Shown: piece by piece, positions 38,877 to 47,483 of the stretch
Layout: every line of letters starts with the position of its first letter
Numbering within the stretch: position 1 is the stretch's first letter
Origin: a bacterium
GTDB lineage: Bacteria > Hinthialibacterota > Hinthialibacteria > H5-UNCL2
Direction: 5' to 3'
Length of the DNA stretch: 64,000 nucleotides
Assembly: GCA_015075175.1 (NCBI GenBank)
Contig: JABTUV010000016.1
Span: forward strand, 32,979-96,978
Program-made: the position numbers and the translations under genes
The notes under the pieces: generated by a model
The model's input: only the letters and a program-made list of their open reading frames with translations
Databases searched by the model: none
Told to the model about the DNA's origin: nothing

Positions 38877-39457
38877 TGGCCGGGCATGCGCAAACTTCCC
38901 TCTGGAAGTCGCGCGTGGCCATCGGGCTGGGCGCCAATCTCCCGCCGCGCGAGGAGAGCCTGCGGCTGGCGGTCTTCAAGCTGACCTCGCTGCCGGCGTG
39001 TCAACTGCTGGGCGTCTCCTCGCTGTATGAGAGTCCGGCCTGGAAGTGCGAACCCGGCGCGCCGGATTTTCTCAACGCGGTCGTCATGGTCGAGACCAAC
39101 CGCCGTCCCGGGCAGTTTCTGGAGCTCTTGCATAAGTTGGAGTTGGAGATCGGCGGGCCGCGGCCTTCGCGCAACCACGACGCCTCTGCGCCGTACCACT
39201 CGCGGGCGCTGGACCTCGATCTCCTCCTGGTGGGGACCGAATCCATCCGCGAGCCGGGCCTCGTCGTCCCCCATCCGGGGGTGCGCCGGCGCGACTTCAT
39301 CCTGCGGCCGCTGTGCGAGGTCGCGCCCGACTGGCCCATTCCGCCCGACGGTCGCACCGCCGCGGAGCTCCTGGTCGCGCTGCCCGCCGAGACGCTGCGC
39401 TGCCGTGTTTATGCCGGGCCCGGATGGACGCGCCCCGCCGGACCCCAGGACCTGTGA
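38873..39457 (+). CDS. folK: 2-amino-4-hydroxy-6-hydroxymethyldihydropteridine pyrophosphokinase
   Basis: About 194 residues. HPPK transfers pyrophosphate from ATP to the pterin alcohol in folate synthesis. RVAIGLGANLPPREESLRLA near residue 14, SSLYESPAWKC, FLNAVVMVET, and the signature YHSRALDLDLLLVG followed by VVPHPGVRRRDFILRPLCEV are all present, with the metal-binding DLDLL. ATG 38873 overlaps the methyltransferase stop by four bases; ATG 38876 is an equally possible start. It ends 8 bases before the next gene. Confidence 0.93.
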   Translation: MMAGHAQTSLWKSRVAIGLGANLPPREESLRLAVFKLTSLPACQLLGVSSLYESPAWKCEPGAPDFLNAVVMVETNRRPGQFLELLHKLELEIGGPRPSRNHDASAPYHSRALDLDLLLVGTESIREPGLVVPHPGVRRRDFILRPLCEVAPDWPIPPDGRTAAELLVALPAETLRCRVYAGPGWTRPAGPQDL

Positions 39458-39465
39458 GGCCGGCG

Positions 39466-41058
39466 ATGCGTCGCGCCCTCCTGGCCCTTCTGCTCCTCTG
39501 GGCCGTCCTCTACCTGCCGGGGCTGGGGCAGTCGGACCTGCTATCGACCAACGAAGCCAATCGGGCGCTGGCCGCGCGCGAGATGCTCGCCCGCGGCGAC
39601 TGGGTCGTGCCCACCCTGGCGGGCGAGCCGTATCTCAACAAGCCGCCGCTTTATTACTGGCAGGCGATGCTTTGCTACATGCTCTTCGGCGACCACGAAG
39701 TCAGCGCGCGCTTGCCCGCGGCCCTGGCCGCCCTGGCGACCATCCTGACAGCGTTCTTCTTTCTGGAGTGCGGCAGCTTGCTGCCGCGAGAAAGGGACGC
39801 TGCGCGCGGCAGCAAGCTGCCGCAGTCCACATGGCCGGGCGTGCTCGTGGCCGCCACACCCCTCCTCATCATGCAGGGAACCGAAGCCGAGCTGGACATG
39901 GGCCTCGTCCTCTGGGTCTTTCTCACCGAGCTCTTCATGTTGCAGGCACTTTGCGCGCGTCCCCTGCGCAACACGCTGCTGGCTTACGCCTTCCTCGCGC
40001 TGGCCATCCTGACCAAAGGCCCGGTCGCGCTCGCCTTCTTCGCCCCCATGCTGATCGTGCAAGTCTGGGTGGGTCGGGCCTCCCGACCCGACGCGGCGCG
40101 AACCCCAAGCGGGACCCCGCACCTGGCCGGCCTTCTCGTCTGCCTCGCCCTCGTCCTCCCATGGTGCATCGCCGTGGTGGATCGCCTGGGATGGGACTAC
40201 GCTTGGACCATCCTCAAACGCGAGAGCTTGGAACGCACCATGACCGCCAGCCGCATCAACGCGGAGCCGTTCTGGTTCTACCTGCCGCGCTTGCTCGTGG
40301 GATGCCTGCCGTGGACGCCGCTCCTGTGGCTGCTCCGGGTGCATCCGCCGCGGAATGCCGGAGAACGGCTCACGCGCCGCTACCTGGGCTGGTGCAGTGC
40401 CGCGCAGTTCGTCTTGTTCTCGCTCTTCGCAGGCAAGGAGACGCAGTACCTTTTCCCCATTCTTCCACCGCTGGCCGTGGTTGTGGCGTTGGCGCTATGC
40501 GCGGAGATGGACGACCCGCGCTCGCGCGTGCCCGCCTGGATCGGACGCGCCTGCCTGGCCGTCGTGGTCGTCGCGGCCATCGGGAGCGTCTTCGCGTCCT
40601 TTCTGCCGCGACCGGAAGCGCAATATTCGTGGAGACTGGCCCTCGTCGCCGTACCCCTGGCCGGTTTCTGTCTCTCCGAATGGAGACGGCGCGGCGCGTC
40701 CCGGTGGTGGGCGCCGGCGCTGGCGCTCGTCTTTCTCCTCACCATCGCCAACAGCTTCGTGCGCACCCCCGTGCGCAACGCCCGCAGCTCGGTCAAGGCC
40801 GACATGGCCGCCGTGCTCGCCCGGCTTCCAAACGAGGCCCCCGTGCTCGTCTATCGCCACGGCGAGAGCCAGGCGTACTATTATCTCCACGGGCGCGCGC
40901 GCGCCGTCCATCAACCGTCCCAACTGGCGCCCGGCGACTGCGTGCTCTACGAACTAAGTGCCGAACCGGATCTCGCCGGCCTGCCCATGCAACCTCTCCT
41001 GGAAATTCCCCGCCCGAAAAAACCACTGAGACTGGCGCGGGTACTCGGCGACTCGTAG
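39466..41058 (+). CDS. ArnT-like (GT-C, PMT_2) membrane glycosyltransferase with in-frame repeat insertion
   Basis: 530 residues, one frame, about 11-12 membrane segments. The first periplasmic loop LLSTNEANRALAAREMLARG followed by DWVVPTLAGEPYLNKPPLYY is the lipid-phosphate-sugar binding and catalytic loop of ArnT/PMT enzymes, which move sugars from undecaprenyl phosphate to lipid A or proteins. LTKGPVALAFF and KETQYLFPILPPLA are further family signatures. Between the fourth helix and VLVAATPLL lie 22 residues (ECGSLLPRERDAARGSKLPQ and flank) encoded by a complete family B palindrome (39764-39829), an insertion that keeps the frame. Part of the methyltransferase-folK unit. Confidence 0.88.
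   Translation: MRRALLALLLLWAVLYLPGLGQSDLLSTNEANRALAAREMLARGDWVVPTLAGEPYLNKPPLYYWQAMLCYMLFGDHEVSARLPAALAALATILTAFFFLECGSLLPRERDAARGSKLPQSTWPGVLVAATPLLIMQGTEAELDMGLVLWVFLTELFMLQALCARPLRNTLLAYAFLALAILTKGPVALAFFAPMLIVQVWVGRASRPDAARTPSGTPHLAGLLVCLALVLPWCIAVVDRLGWDYAWTILKRESLERTMTASRINAEPFWFYLPRLLVGCLPWTPLLWLLRVHPPRNAGERLTRRYLGWCSAAQFVLFSLFAGKETQYLFPILPPLAVVVALALCAEMDDPRSRVPAWIGRACLAVVVVAAIGSVFASFLPRPEAQYSWRLALVAVPLAGFCLSEWRRRGASRWWAPALALVFLLTIANSFVRTPVRNARSSVKADMAAVLARLPNEAPVLVYRHGESQAYYYLHGRARAVHQPSQLAPGDCVLYELSAEPDLAGLPMQPLLEIPRPKKPLRLARVLGDS
39764..39829. repeat. Complete family B palindrome inside a gene
   Basis: TGGAGTGCGGCAGCTTGCTG and its inverted complement CAGCAAGCTGCCGCAGTCCA, arms of about 25 bp with one mismatch around a 16-bp loop. 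Length 66 bp, a multiple of three, so the host gene stays open. Confidence 0.85.
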
Positions 41059-41155
41059 CCGCCGCGCCGGCCGGACTGAAAAACGGATGACGGGGCGCGG
41101 CTTTCCGTGTATCGTCCCCCCTTGATCCCCGCAACTTCCCGTTGGAGACAACGTC

Positions 41156-42226
41156 ATGCGCCGCGATTCACTCGAGTTTCTCAAAACGCTCCTCAATACC
41201 CCCAGCCCCTCCGGCTTCGAGCGCCCCGGCCAGCGCGTCTGGCGCGATTACGCCCAAAAGTACTGCGATGAGATCACCAGCGACACCTACGGCAGCGTGG
41301 TCGGCGTCATCAACCCCAAGGGCGATCCCAAGGTGCTCGTCGTGGGCCATGCCGACGAAATCGGGCTGATGGTCAACCACATCGACGACAAGGGATTCAT
41401 CTACGCGCGCTCCATCGGCGGCATCGACGCGGCGGTCGTGCCCGGCAAGCGGCTGACCATTCACACCGCCAAGGGTCCCGTGCGCGGCGTGACCGGCGCT
41501 ACCGCCGTGCACCTGCGCGACCGCGACAAGGAGGACAAACCGCGCAAACTCTTCGAGCTCTACATCGACATCGGCGCGGCGGACAAAAAGGCGGCGGAGA
41601 AGCGCGTCGCCGTCGGCGATCCCATCACCTTCGCGGACGAGTTCGAGGCGTTGGACGGCAACGTGGTGATTGCGCGCGCACTGGACAATCGCATCGGGAC
41701 CTGGGTGGCCGCAGAGGTCCTGCGCCTCGTGAGGGAGTCGGGAAAGAAGCCGGCCTGCGCGGTTTACGCCGCCAGTTGCGTGCAGGAGGAGATCGGCCTG
41801 CGCGGCAGCCACATGACAACCTTGCAGGTGGAACCGGACATCGGCCTCGTGGTCGATGTCGGCCATGCTACCGACAGCCCCGGCATCGACGCGCGCCAGC
41901 ATGGTTTCGCCAAGCTGGGCGGCGGCCCCATCCTTTCCATCGGCGGCCCCACCCTGCCGGAAGTCAACGACGTGCTCGTCAGTCTGGCGAAAAAGCACAA
42001 GATTCCGCTGCAGCGCGGCGCCACCCCCGGCGGCAGCGGCACGGACACGGACATGGTCTTCAAAGTCACGGGCGGCGTGGCCTGCGGCCTCCTCTCGCTG
42101 CCCATTCGCTACATGCACACGACCGTCGAGATGACCGACCTGCGCGACCTGGAACGCATCGCCAAACTCTTCGCCGAGTTCTGTCTCAGCTTGAAGAAGG
42201 GGCAGCGCTTCAAGGCGAAGATTTGA
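41156..42226 (+). CDS. M42-family metalloaminopeptidase
   Basis: 356 residues, one frame, GGAG 8 bases before ATG 41156. Two-metal peptidase of the M42 (glutamyl aminopeptidase/TET) family: metal ligands in VVGHADEIGLMV (His and catalytic Asp), ARALDNRIG (bridging Asp), SCVQEEIGLRG (general base Glu-Glu), LVVDVGHATD and the C-terminal MHTTVEMTD His. Such enzymes form dodecameric tetrahedra that trim peptides in the cytoplasm. Followed by the IS110-family element. Confidence 0.92.
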   Translation: MRRDSLEFLKTLLNTPSPSGFERPGQRVWRDYAQKYCDEITSDTYGSVVGVINPKGDPKVLVVGHADEIGLMVNHIDDKGFIYARSIGGIDAAVVPGKRLTIHTAKGPVRGVTGATAVHLRDRDKEDKPRKLFELYIDIGAADKKAAEKRVAVGDPITFADEFEALDGNVVIARALDNRIGTWVAAEVLRLVRESGKKPACAVYAASCVQEEIGLRGSHMTTLQVEPDIGLVVDVGHATDSPGIDARQHGFAKLGGGPILSIGGPTLPEVNDVLVSLAKKHKIPLQRGATPGGSGTDTDMVFKVTGGVACGLLSLPIRYMHTTVEMTDLRDLERIAKLFAEFCLSLKKGQRFKAKI

Positions 42227-42232
42227 CGGGAA

Positions 42233-42253
42233 GGGACAGTCACCCATTTCCGC
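42233..42253. repeat. Family C half-element at the IS110 left flank
   Basis: GGGACAGTCACCCATTTCCG matches the right half (inverted) of the family C palindromes at 35046 and 53857; the other half is not found beside it or on the far side of the insertion element. IS110 elements are known to insert into palindromic repeats. Confidence 0.5.
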
Positions 42254-42326
42254 CGCGCACTTTCCACGTGCGCGAAAACGTAACGTGGGACATTGGGCGC
42301 CTGTTTGAATGTATAGGTGCGAGGGG

Positions 42327-42355
42327 TTGACAGCAAGAAGCCTCCTGCGAGTAAT
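42327..42355 (+). promoter_or_regulatory. IS110 transposase promoter
   Basis: TTGACA (42327-42332), 17-base spacer, AGTAAT (42350-42355). The predicted transcript would start around 42361-42363, inside the hairpin described next. Confidence 0.55.
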
Positions 42356-42405
42356 AAGGTTGAGCCCAGTTCGGTCGAACTGACTCAAAATACTCAACAG
42401 GAGGC
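42340..42405 (+). promoter_or_regulatory. Nested hairpin covering the transposase ribosome-binding site
   Basis: Four stacked stems: GCCTCCTG (42340-42347) with CAGGAGGC (42398-42405); GAGTA (42349) with TACTC (42391); TTGAG (42360) with CTCAA (42384); CAGTTC (42367) with GAACTG (42377) capped by GGTC. 24 base pairs in all, and the outer stem hides the Shine-Dalgarno AGGAGG six bases before ATG 42411. Transcripts from the local promoter would lack the outer 5' arm, while read-through RNA would contain it. Confidence 0.75.
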
Positions 42406-42410
42406 ATCTC

Positions 42411-43442
42411 ATGTCGACCAGAGGATACTACTACATTGGGTTGGATGTCCACAAGAAGAGCGTGAGTTTTTGCGTGATGGAGCCGGATGGGACGGTGGTG
42501 AAGGAGGGCCGGGTCGTGGCGACGCGAGGGGCGTTGACCGCCTGGGCGGAAAGCCTGCCGGGGCGGTGGTACGGAGGGATGGAAGCCACCCTCTTCAGCG
42601 GCTGGGTGTACGACCACTTGCAGGGGTATGCGCTGCGGCTGGCGGTGGGCGATCCGGGGCGGTTGAAGGCGATCACGGCGGCCAAGAAGAAGAGCGACGC
42701 GCTGGATGCGCGGATGCTGGCGAATCTGCTGCGCTGCCATCTGTTCCCAGAGTGTTTCATGGCGCCCAGCACCGTGCGGGAGCTGCGCCGCGTGTTGCGC
42801 TACCGCAACAAGATGGTGCGTGAGAGCACACGCATGAAGAACCACATTTCCGGGCTGCTCATGGAGACGGGTATGGAGTACAACAAGAAGCAACTGCACG
42901 GCCGGCGCTATTTCGCCCGGTTGCTGGAGCAACTGGAGCTGCCGCCGTCGGTGCTGAATCTTTTACGCATGACACGGGCCGGACTGGATTTCTTCCAGTC
43001 GCGCCAGGGGTATCTCTTGGCGGCGCTGGCCCGGGATTCCCGCCTGCAGGAACGCATGGAACGGCTGAGGGAGATTGCCGGCGTCGGCCAGGTGACGGCG
43101 TTGACCTGGATGCTGGAGATCTGGGATCCGAACCGCTTCCGCAATCGGCGCCAGGCGGTCAGCTACTGTGGACTGTGCAGCGCGCAGCGCGAGTCGGCGG
43201 GCAAGATGCAACGGGGGCCGCTCTCCAAGAAGCGCAATGGGCATCTGCAGACCATTTTGATCGAGGCCGCCAAACTGGCGCCGCGGTATGATGCCACGCT
43301 GGCGGCGGTGTATGATCGGACACTTGCGTCAACCGGCCGGCGGAATCTGGCGACGCTGGCGGTGGCGCGCAAGTTGGTGGGATATCTGCTGGCGGTGGAT
43401 CGGCGCTGGCACGCGGAACAGAAGAGGAAAGTGGCGGCCTAA
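42411..43442 (+). CDS. IS110-family transposase
   Basis: 343 residues, one frame. RuvC-like DEDD domain: YYIGLDVHKKSVSFCVME (first Asp), YGGMEATLFSGW (Glu), KKKSDALDARMLANLL (two Asp). C-terminal Transposase_20 domain: LREIAGVGQVTALTWMLEIW then RQAVSYCGLCSAQRESAGKM, with the catalytic Ser candidate in this last stretch. The enzyme recombines DNA with a bridge RNA made from the element's own non-coding end. All catalytic residues seem intact, so it may be active. Confidence 0.92.
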   Translation: MSTRGYYYIGLDVHKKSVSFCVMEPDGTVVKEGRVVATRGALTAWAESLPGRWYGGMEATLFSGWVYDHLQGYALRLAVGDPGRLKAITAAKKKSDALDARMLANLLRCHLFPECFMAPSTVRELRRVLRYRNKMVRESTRMKNHISGLLMETGMEYNKKQLHGRRYFARLLEQLELPPSVLNLLRMTRAGLDFFQSRQGYLLAALARDSRLQERMERLREIAGVGQVTALTWMLEIWDPNRFRNRRQAVSYCGLCSAQRESAGKMQRGPLSKKRNGHLQTILIEAAKLAPRYDATLAAVYDRTLASTGRRNLATLAVARKLVGYLLAVDRRWHAEQKRKVAA

Positions 43443-43489
43443 GGCCAAGAGGGGAACTCAAAGAACGCGGATCTGACTCAGGATAGCCG

Positions 43490-43568
43490 GCCAGGCCCCC
43501 CGTGTTAGGGACTGCGCAAGCGAGCCCTGCGCTCGTAAGGCGACCCCGGCGCCTGTTTCGGGGCTGGC
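43490..43568 (+). ncRNA. Candidate structured RNA (bridge-RNA-like) in the IS110 right flank
   Basis: 48 bases after the transposase stop: outer stem GCCAGGCCCC (43490-43499) with GGGGCTGGC (43560-43568), one bulge; inner hairpins GCGCA (43514) with TGCGC (43528), and AGGCG (43538) with CGCCT (43550). Multi-stem architecture with internal loops in the non-coding end is what bridge RNAs of the IS1111 branch look like, but loop-to-target complementarity cannot be tested here. Confidence 0.35.
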
Positions 43569-43578
43569 TGGTGGACCA

Positions 43579-44083
43579 CAACTCATAATTTGGCAAGGCC
43601 CATGGCCCGCGGGGGCCATGACCCAGGCCACCCATGGATGTCTGGTCGCGTTGGCTTAAGCAACGCCGACCCAAACGGGAGCCTCAGGCTCCCATCCCTG
43701 AGGAAGGTTCGTGGTCGAATGCGTTTATCGCTTTTCGGGTTGCCGGAGGAGTACGCCATAAAGAAAGGCGGAAAGAATCATCTCTCCGCCCTCCTCCGTA
43801 TAACCACCGGTCGCGGCGCTCGGGTCGCTCGCCAGCGTTGCCCTATCCTCCGGACCGGCACGCAAAGCGTATCAGAAACAGGCATTCGGACAAGTGCCGA
43901 AAGCTCGTGGGAGACTCTTTTCTCCCCTTGACAGGTACCTATCATGGATGTCCCTGGCGGCAGCGGGAGCGCCTGTTTCAAATGCGGAATATCACTTCAC
44001 GCCGGCGTCCGGGGGGCTGCAACAGACGTTTGCTTGGTGTATGATACTTCTCTACATTCGCATGTTCCAGGGGAGGTTCTCTC
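43579..44083. other. Gene-free stretch between IS110 and the DUF4861 gene
   Basis: About 500 bases. Holds the palindrome at 43601-43620, a GGCGGA...TCCGCC hairpin near 43766-43789, and AT-richer sequence with TATGAT at about 44039-44044, a possible -10 for the following gene. No coding character was seen. Confidence 0.5.
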
Positions 44084-46423
44084 ATGCGTAAACTGCTCGC
44101 CCTTTCCCTTCTCGGCGTGCTGACGCTGCCGCTTCCAGCCGCCGTGCTTTCGGTTCGCAACCCCAGCTCGCTGGCGCGCCAGGACTGGCCGGTCGTGGTC
44201 CCGGCGGCGGCGCTGGCCGAGCGCGGCCTTGCGCCCGGCGCGGATGAAGCTATTCTTGTACAATACGAGGGCCAACCCGTCGCCAGCCAATTGGACGACT
44301 TGGACGGCAATGGCCGCTTTGATGAACTGGTGTTCGTCTCCCACTTCCGGCCCAACCAGGTGAAAGAATTCACCCTGTCGGTCGTCGCCAAGTCCCAGGC
44401 GCCCCGGTTCACCCCGCGCGCGCACGCCGAGCTGGGCGTCAAGAGCGGCGGACGCTTCGAGGGCGACCTGTACAAGGGCGGCGTCTTCGGCGACGTGACG
44501 CATCACGTCATGCCCAAAGAGCACGCCGTCCACGACGGCTACTATCGCTACGAGGGGCCGGGCTGGGAGTCGGACAAGATCGCCTGGCGCATGTACTTGG
44601 ACAAACGCAACGCCATCGACATCTTCGGCAAGCGCATTCCCGACATGATCCTGCACCAGCTCGACATGCCCGGCGCGCCCAGCTATCACGACCTCCAGGA
44701 CTGGGGGACCGACGCGCTCAAGGTCGGCGAGACCATGGGCGTCGGCGGGCTTGGGATGCTCACCGAGGAGAGTGGCCTGCGCGTGGTCAAGGTCCAGGAC
44801 GACGTGGAAGCGCGCATTCTGGACATCATCGCCGACGGGCCCGTCCGAGCCGTGCTGCGGCAGACCTGCAAGGGTTGGAAGACGCCCCAGGGCACGCTGG
44901 ACGCGGTGCAGGAGATTCGCGTCTACGCCGGCCAGCATTGGTTCGAGAACCGCATCACGATCACGGGCATCGACAAGACCATTCAGTTGGTCTCGGGCAT
45001 CGTAAAGCACCTGGATGACCTGATCCTGGCGCCGGACCGCAAGCTGCGCTGGATGGCCACGCACGGGCCGCAGGAGATACACGGCGACGTGCTGGGCATG
45101 GGGGTGATCTTCCCGACGGCGGAGATGGGCAGCGGGGACGCCGGAGAAGCGACCGGATGCTATTACTTCCCCATCGAGCTGCGGCCCGGCCGGCCCGGCG
45201 TGTACTGGGCGCTGGCCGCCTGGGAGCGCGAAGACCCCCGTTGGAGAAACCAAGCCGACTTCGTGGACTTGATGAATCACACCGCCGCCTGCCTGGCGGA
45301 ACCCCTTCAGATCCTGCCCGACTCCGGCATGAGCGAGCGGGCGCGGTTGGAGCGTGGCCTCCGGCACGCGCAGAAGAAGCTGCGCCAACTGGCCGACCAG
45401 AAGCGCGAGGGCCGCTGGCCCGCCTCTACCGAGCTGGGTCGCTACGCCTGGAATACCGGCGGTTGGACCGGCGGATTCTTCCCCGGCTCCCTCTGGCAGA
45501 TGGCCAAATTGGACCCGGACCCCTACTGGCGCGCGATGGCGACGTTTTACACCGCCGGTCTCTCCCGCCACAAGACGCGCACGGATACGCACGACCTGGG
45601 CTTTCTCTTTTATCCCTCCCTGGTGGAAGGATTCAAACAGACGGGAAAGGCCGAATGGCGGGATGACGCCGTCACGGCCGCCCACAGCCTGGCGCGGCGC
45701 TACAATCCCCGCGTGGGCGCAATTCGCTCGTGGGGCGCGCTCTATGCGACCGAGCGGGCGGGCTGGACCATCATCGACAACATGATGAACCTGGACCTGC
45801 TCTTTTGGGCTTCCGAAACGACCGGCGACGCCAGCTACGCGCGCATGGCGCTGACCCATTCCAAGACGACCGCCCGCTTCCATGTGCGACCCGACGGCAG
45901 CTCGTATCATATCGTCTCGTACGATCCGGCCACGGGCAAGCTGGAGCGGGGATTTCAGGGTCAGGGCTACAACGACGACACCACCTGGAGTCGCGGGCAG
46001 GCCTGGGGCGCGCACGGCTATTCCGCCGTCGCGGGTTGGACGAAAGACCCGGAGATGCTGGCCATGGCCTGGAAGATGACGGATTACATTCGCACCCATC
46101 TGCCCGTGGACAAGGTCCCCTACTGGGACTACCAGGCGCCCAACCTGCCCAACGCCATGCGGGACACGTCGGCCGCGGCCATCTATGCCGCCGGGCTGCT
46201 GAAACTGGCCAGGGCGGAGCCGGATGCGGCCAAAGCGAGCGTGGCCCGGGATGAAGCCAGGGCCGTCATCCTCTCGCTGTGCGACCACTTCCTCACGTCC
46301 GAGTACGACTGGGAGGAGGGCGTTCTGCGGGAAGCCTCCGCCGCCGGCGGGCGCGACTCGGGGAGCCTGCCGTATGGCGATTACTACTTCATGGAGGCGT
46401 TGGCGCAACTGCTCTCGAAGTGA
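44084..46423 (+). CDS. DUF4861 plus GH88/GH105-type unsaturated uronyl hydrolase fusion
   Basis: 779 residues, one frame, AGGGGAGG before ATG. A signal peptide (residues 1-19), then the DUF4861 domain (about 20-400: WPVVVPAAALAERGL, DLDGNGRFDELVFVSHFRPN, FGDVTHHVMPKEHAVHDGYY), then an alpha/alpha six-barrel of the GH88 type (about 405-779: GGWTGGFFPGSLWQMAKLD, DTHDLGFLFYPS, MMNLDLLFWASE, TWSRGQAWGAHGYSAVAGWT, PNAMRDTSAAAIYAAGLL). GH88/105 enzymes remove unsaturated uronic acids left by polysaccharide lyases, with catalytic Asp in the DLGF and NLDLLFW regions. DUF4861 has no settled function. Exported; fits a polysaccharide-degrading lifestyle. Confidence 0.88.
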   Translation: MRKLLALSLLGVLTLPLPAAVLSVRNPSSLARQDWPVVVPAAALAERGLAPGADEAILVQYEGQPVASQLDDLDGNGRFDELVFVSHFRPNQVKEFTLSVVAKSQAPRFTPRAHAELGVKSGGRFEGDLYKGGVFGDVTHHVMPKEHAVHDGYYRYEGPGWESDKIAWRMYLDKRNAIDIFGKRIPDMILHQLDMPGAPSYHDLQDWGTDALKVGETMGVGGLGMLTEESGLRVVKVQDDVEARILDIIADGPVRAVLRQTCKGWKTPQGTLDAVQEIRVYAGQHWFENRITITGIDKTIQLVSGIVKHLDDLILAPDRKLRWMATHGPQEIHGDVLGMGVIFPTAEMGSGDAGEATGCYYFPIELRPGRPGVYWALAAWEREDPRWRNQADFVDLMNHTAACLAEPLQILPDSGMSERARLERGLRHAQKKLRQLADQKREGRWPASTELGRYAWNTGGWTGGFFPGSLWQMAKLDPDPYWRAMATFYTAGLSRHKTRTDTHDLGFLFYPSLVEGFKQTGKAEWRDDAVTAAHSLARRYNPRVGAIRSWGALYATERAGWTIIDNMMNLDLLFWASETTGDASYARMALTHSKTTARFHVRPDGSSYHIVSYDPATGKLERGFQGQGYNDDTTWSRGQAWGAHGYSAVAGWTKDPEMLAMAWKMTDYIRTHLPVDKVPYWDYQAPNLPNAMRDTSAAAIYAAGLLKLARAEPDAAKASVARDEARAVILSLCDHFLTSEYDWEEGVLREASAAGGRDSGSLPYGDYYFMEALAQLLSK

Positions 46424-46432
46424 TCCCGGCCC

Positions 46433-46461
46433 TGTGGACTGCGGCTGCTTGCTGCCGCATG
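46433..46461. repeat. Family B half-element
   Basis: TGTGGACTGCGGCTGCTTGC TGCCGCATGA between convergent genes. Confidence 0.55.
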
Positions 46462-46504
46462 ATCCTCCCCAGCCCACCTTGTCAAGGGGGGAGGCGATGC
46501 CGCA

Positions 46505-47483
46505 TCAGCCGGTCGTGGGATGCGCCCGGCACTGGTCCAGCGCCGCTTGGAGTACGCGCATGTTGGCCAGGCCGTCTTCGGCGGGAGGGAGCAGTTTTCC
46601 CGCGCGAACCGAGGCGGCGAAGTCAGCCAGTTCCTCGACGAAGTGGTTGCAGGGCGGGAACGTCACGGCCTCGGGCGTCGCGTCGCGGCCTGTGCTCCGC
46701 TGCATGATCAGTTGCGCCTCCTCCGGCGGGCCCCAGGCGGAGGGCAGGAAGAGGCTGACGCCCGTGCCGACCAGCTCCAGCGAGCCGCGCGAAGGCCCCT
46801 CGAAGCCGGCATCGATGGCCGCGTACACGCCGGACGGGAACGAGAGGGCGACGAGGAGCGACAGATCGGCGCGGCGCTCATTGAATCGCCCGCGGGCGAA
46901 GATGTCGCTGGGTTCCTGTCCGGCAAACAGGCGGGCGGCGTTGACGCCGTAGCAGCCGATGTCCCAGGCGGCTCCGCCGCCCTGGGCCGCGTCCAGCCGC
47001 CAGTCCTCCACGTCGATGGTGAAGGTGAAATGGGCGAGGATGAAGCGCAACTCGCCGATCCCGCCCGCCCGGAGGATCTCCAGCGCGCGCCGCGTGCGCG
47101 CGTGGTGCCGCCACGAAGGCTTCCTGCAAGAGCACGCCGGCGCCTTTCGCCGCGGCGACCATCTCCTCCGCCTGCGACAGCGACATGGCCAAAGACTTTC
47201 GCACAGGATGTGCGCCGCGGCCGCCGCGGCAACCCAGGCGTGATGGTCGGCGCCGGCGGCGGCCACGTATACGGCGTCCACCTCGGGATCGTCGATCACG
47301 CCCTGGTAGGAATCATAGGCGCGGGGGATGGAGAACTCGCGCGCCCACTCGCCGGCCACGCCCGGCCGGCGGCTGCCGATGGCCACGAGCGTCGTCTCCG
47401 GACATTGCAGGAGTAGGGACGTAGCGGCGGCGGGCGATGCGCGCGCAGCCGAGGATGCCGAAGCGCAGCGGCCCGGTACTCAT
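46505..47483 (-). CDS. Gfo/Idh/MocA-family oxidoreductase, frameshifted
   Basis: ATG 47483 overlaps the stop of the ModA-like gene (ATGA). The dinucleotide-binding start STGPLRFGILGCARIARRRY leads, after a shift near 47410, into TLVAIGSRRPGVAGEWAREF and VIDDPEVDAVYVAAAGADHH, then in another frame SLAMSLSQAEEMVAAAKGAG (with the usual K-P lysine position near the K of CEK-type motifs disturbed), and the C-terminal substrate domain GGAAWDIGCYGVNAARLFAG. NAD(P)-dependent sugar or cyclitol oxidoreductase fold; substrate unknown. At least three shifts (47410, 47200, 47110). Confidence 0.75.

Larger units (their letters stand above)
42327..43620 (+). mobile_element. IS110-family insertion sequence (ends not determined)
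   Basis: Minimum span covering promoter, transposase and structured right flank. IS110 elements lack terminal inverted repeats and move by a DEDD/serine transposase guided by a bridge RNA, so the exact ends cannot be read without an empty site. A perfect 8-bp palindrome CATGGCCC-GCGG-GGGCCATG at 43601-43620 may be near the right end. It has landed next to a family C half-palindrome. Confidence 0.75.
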
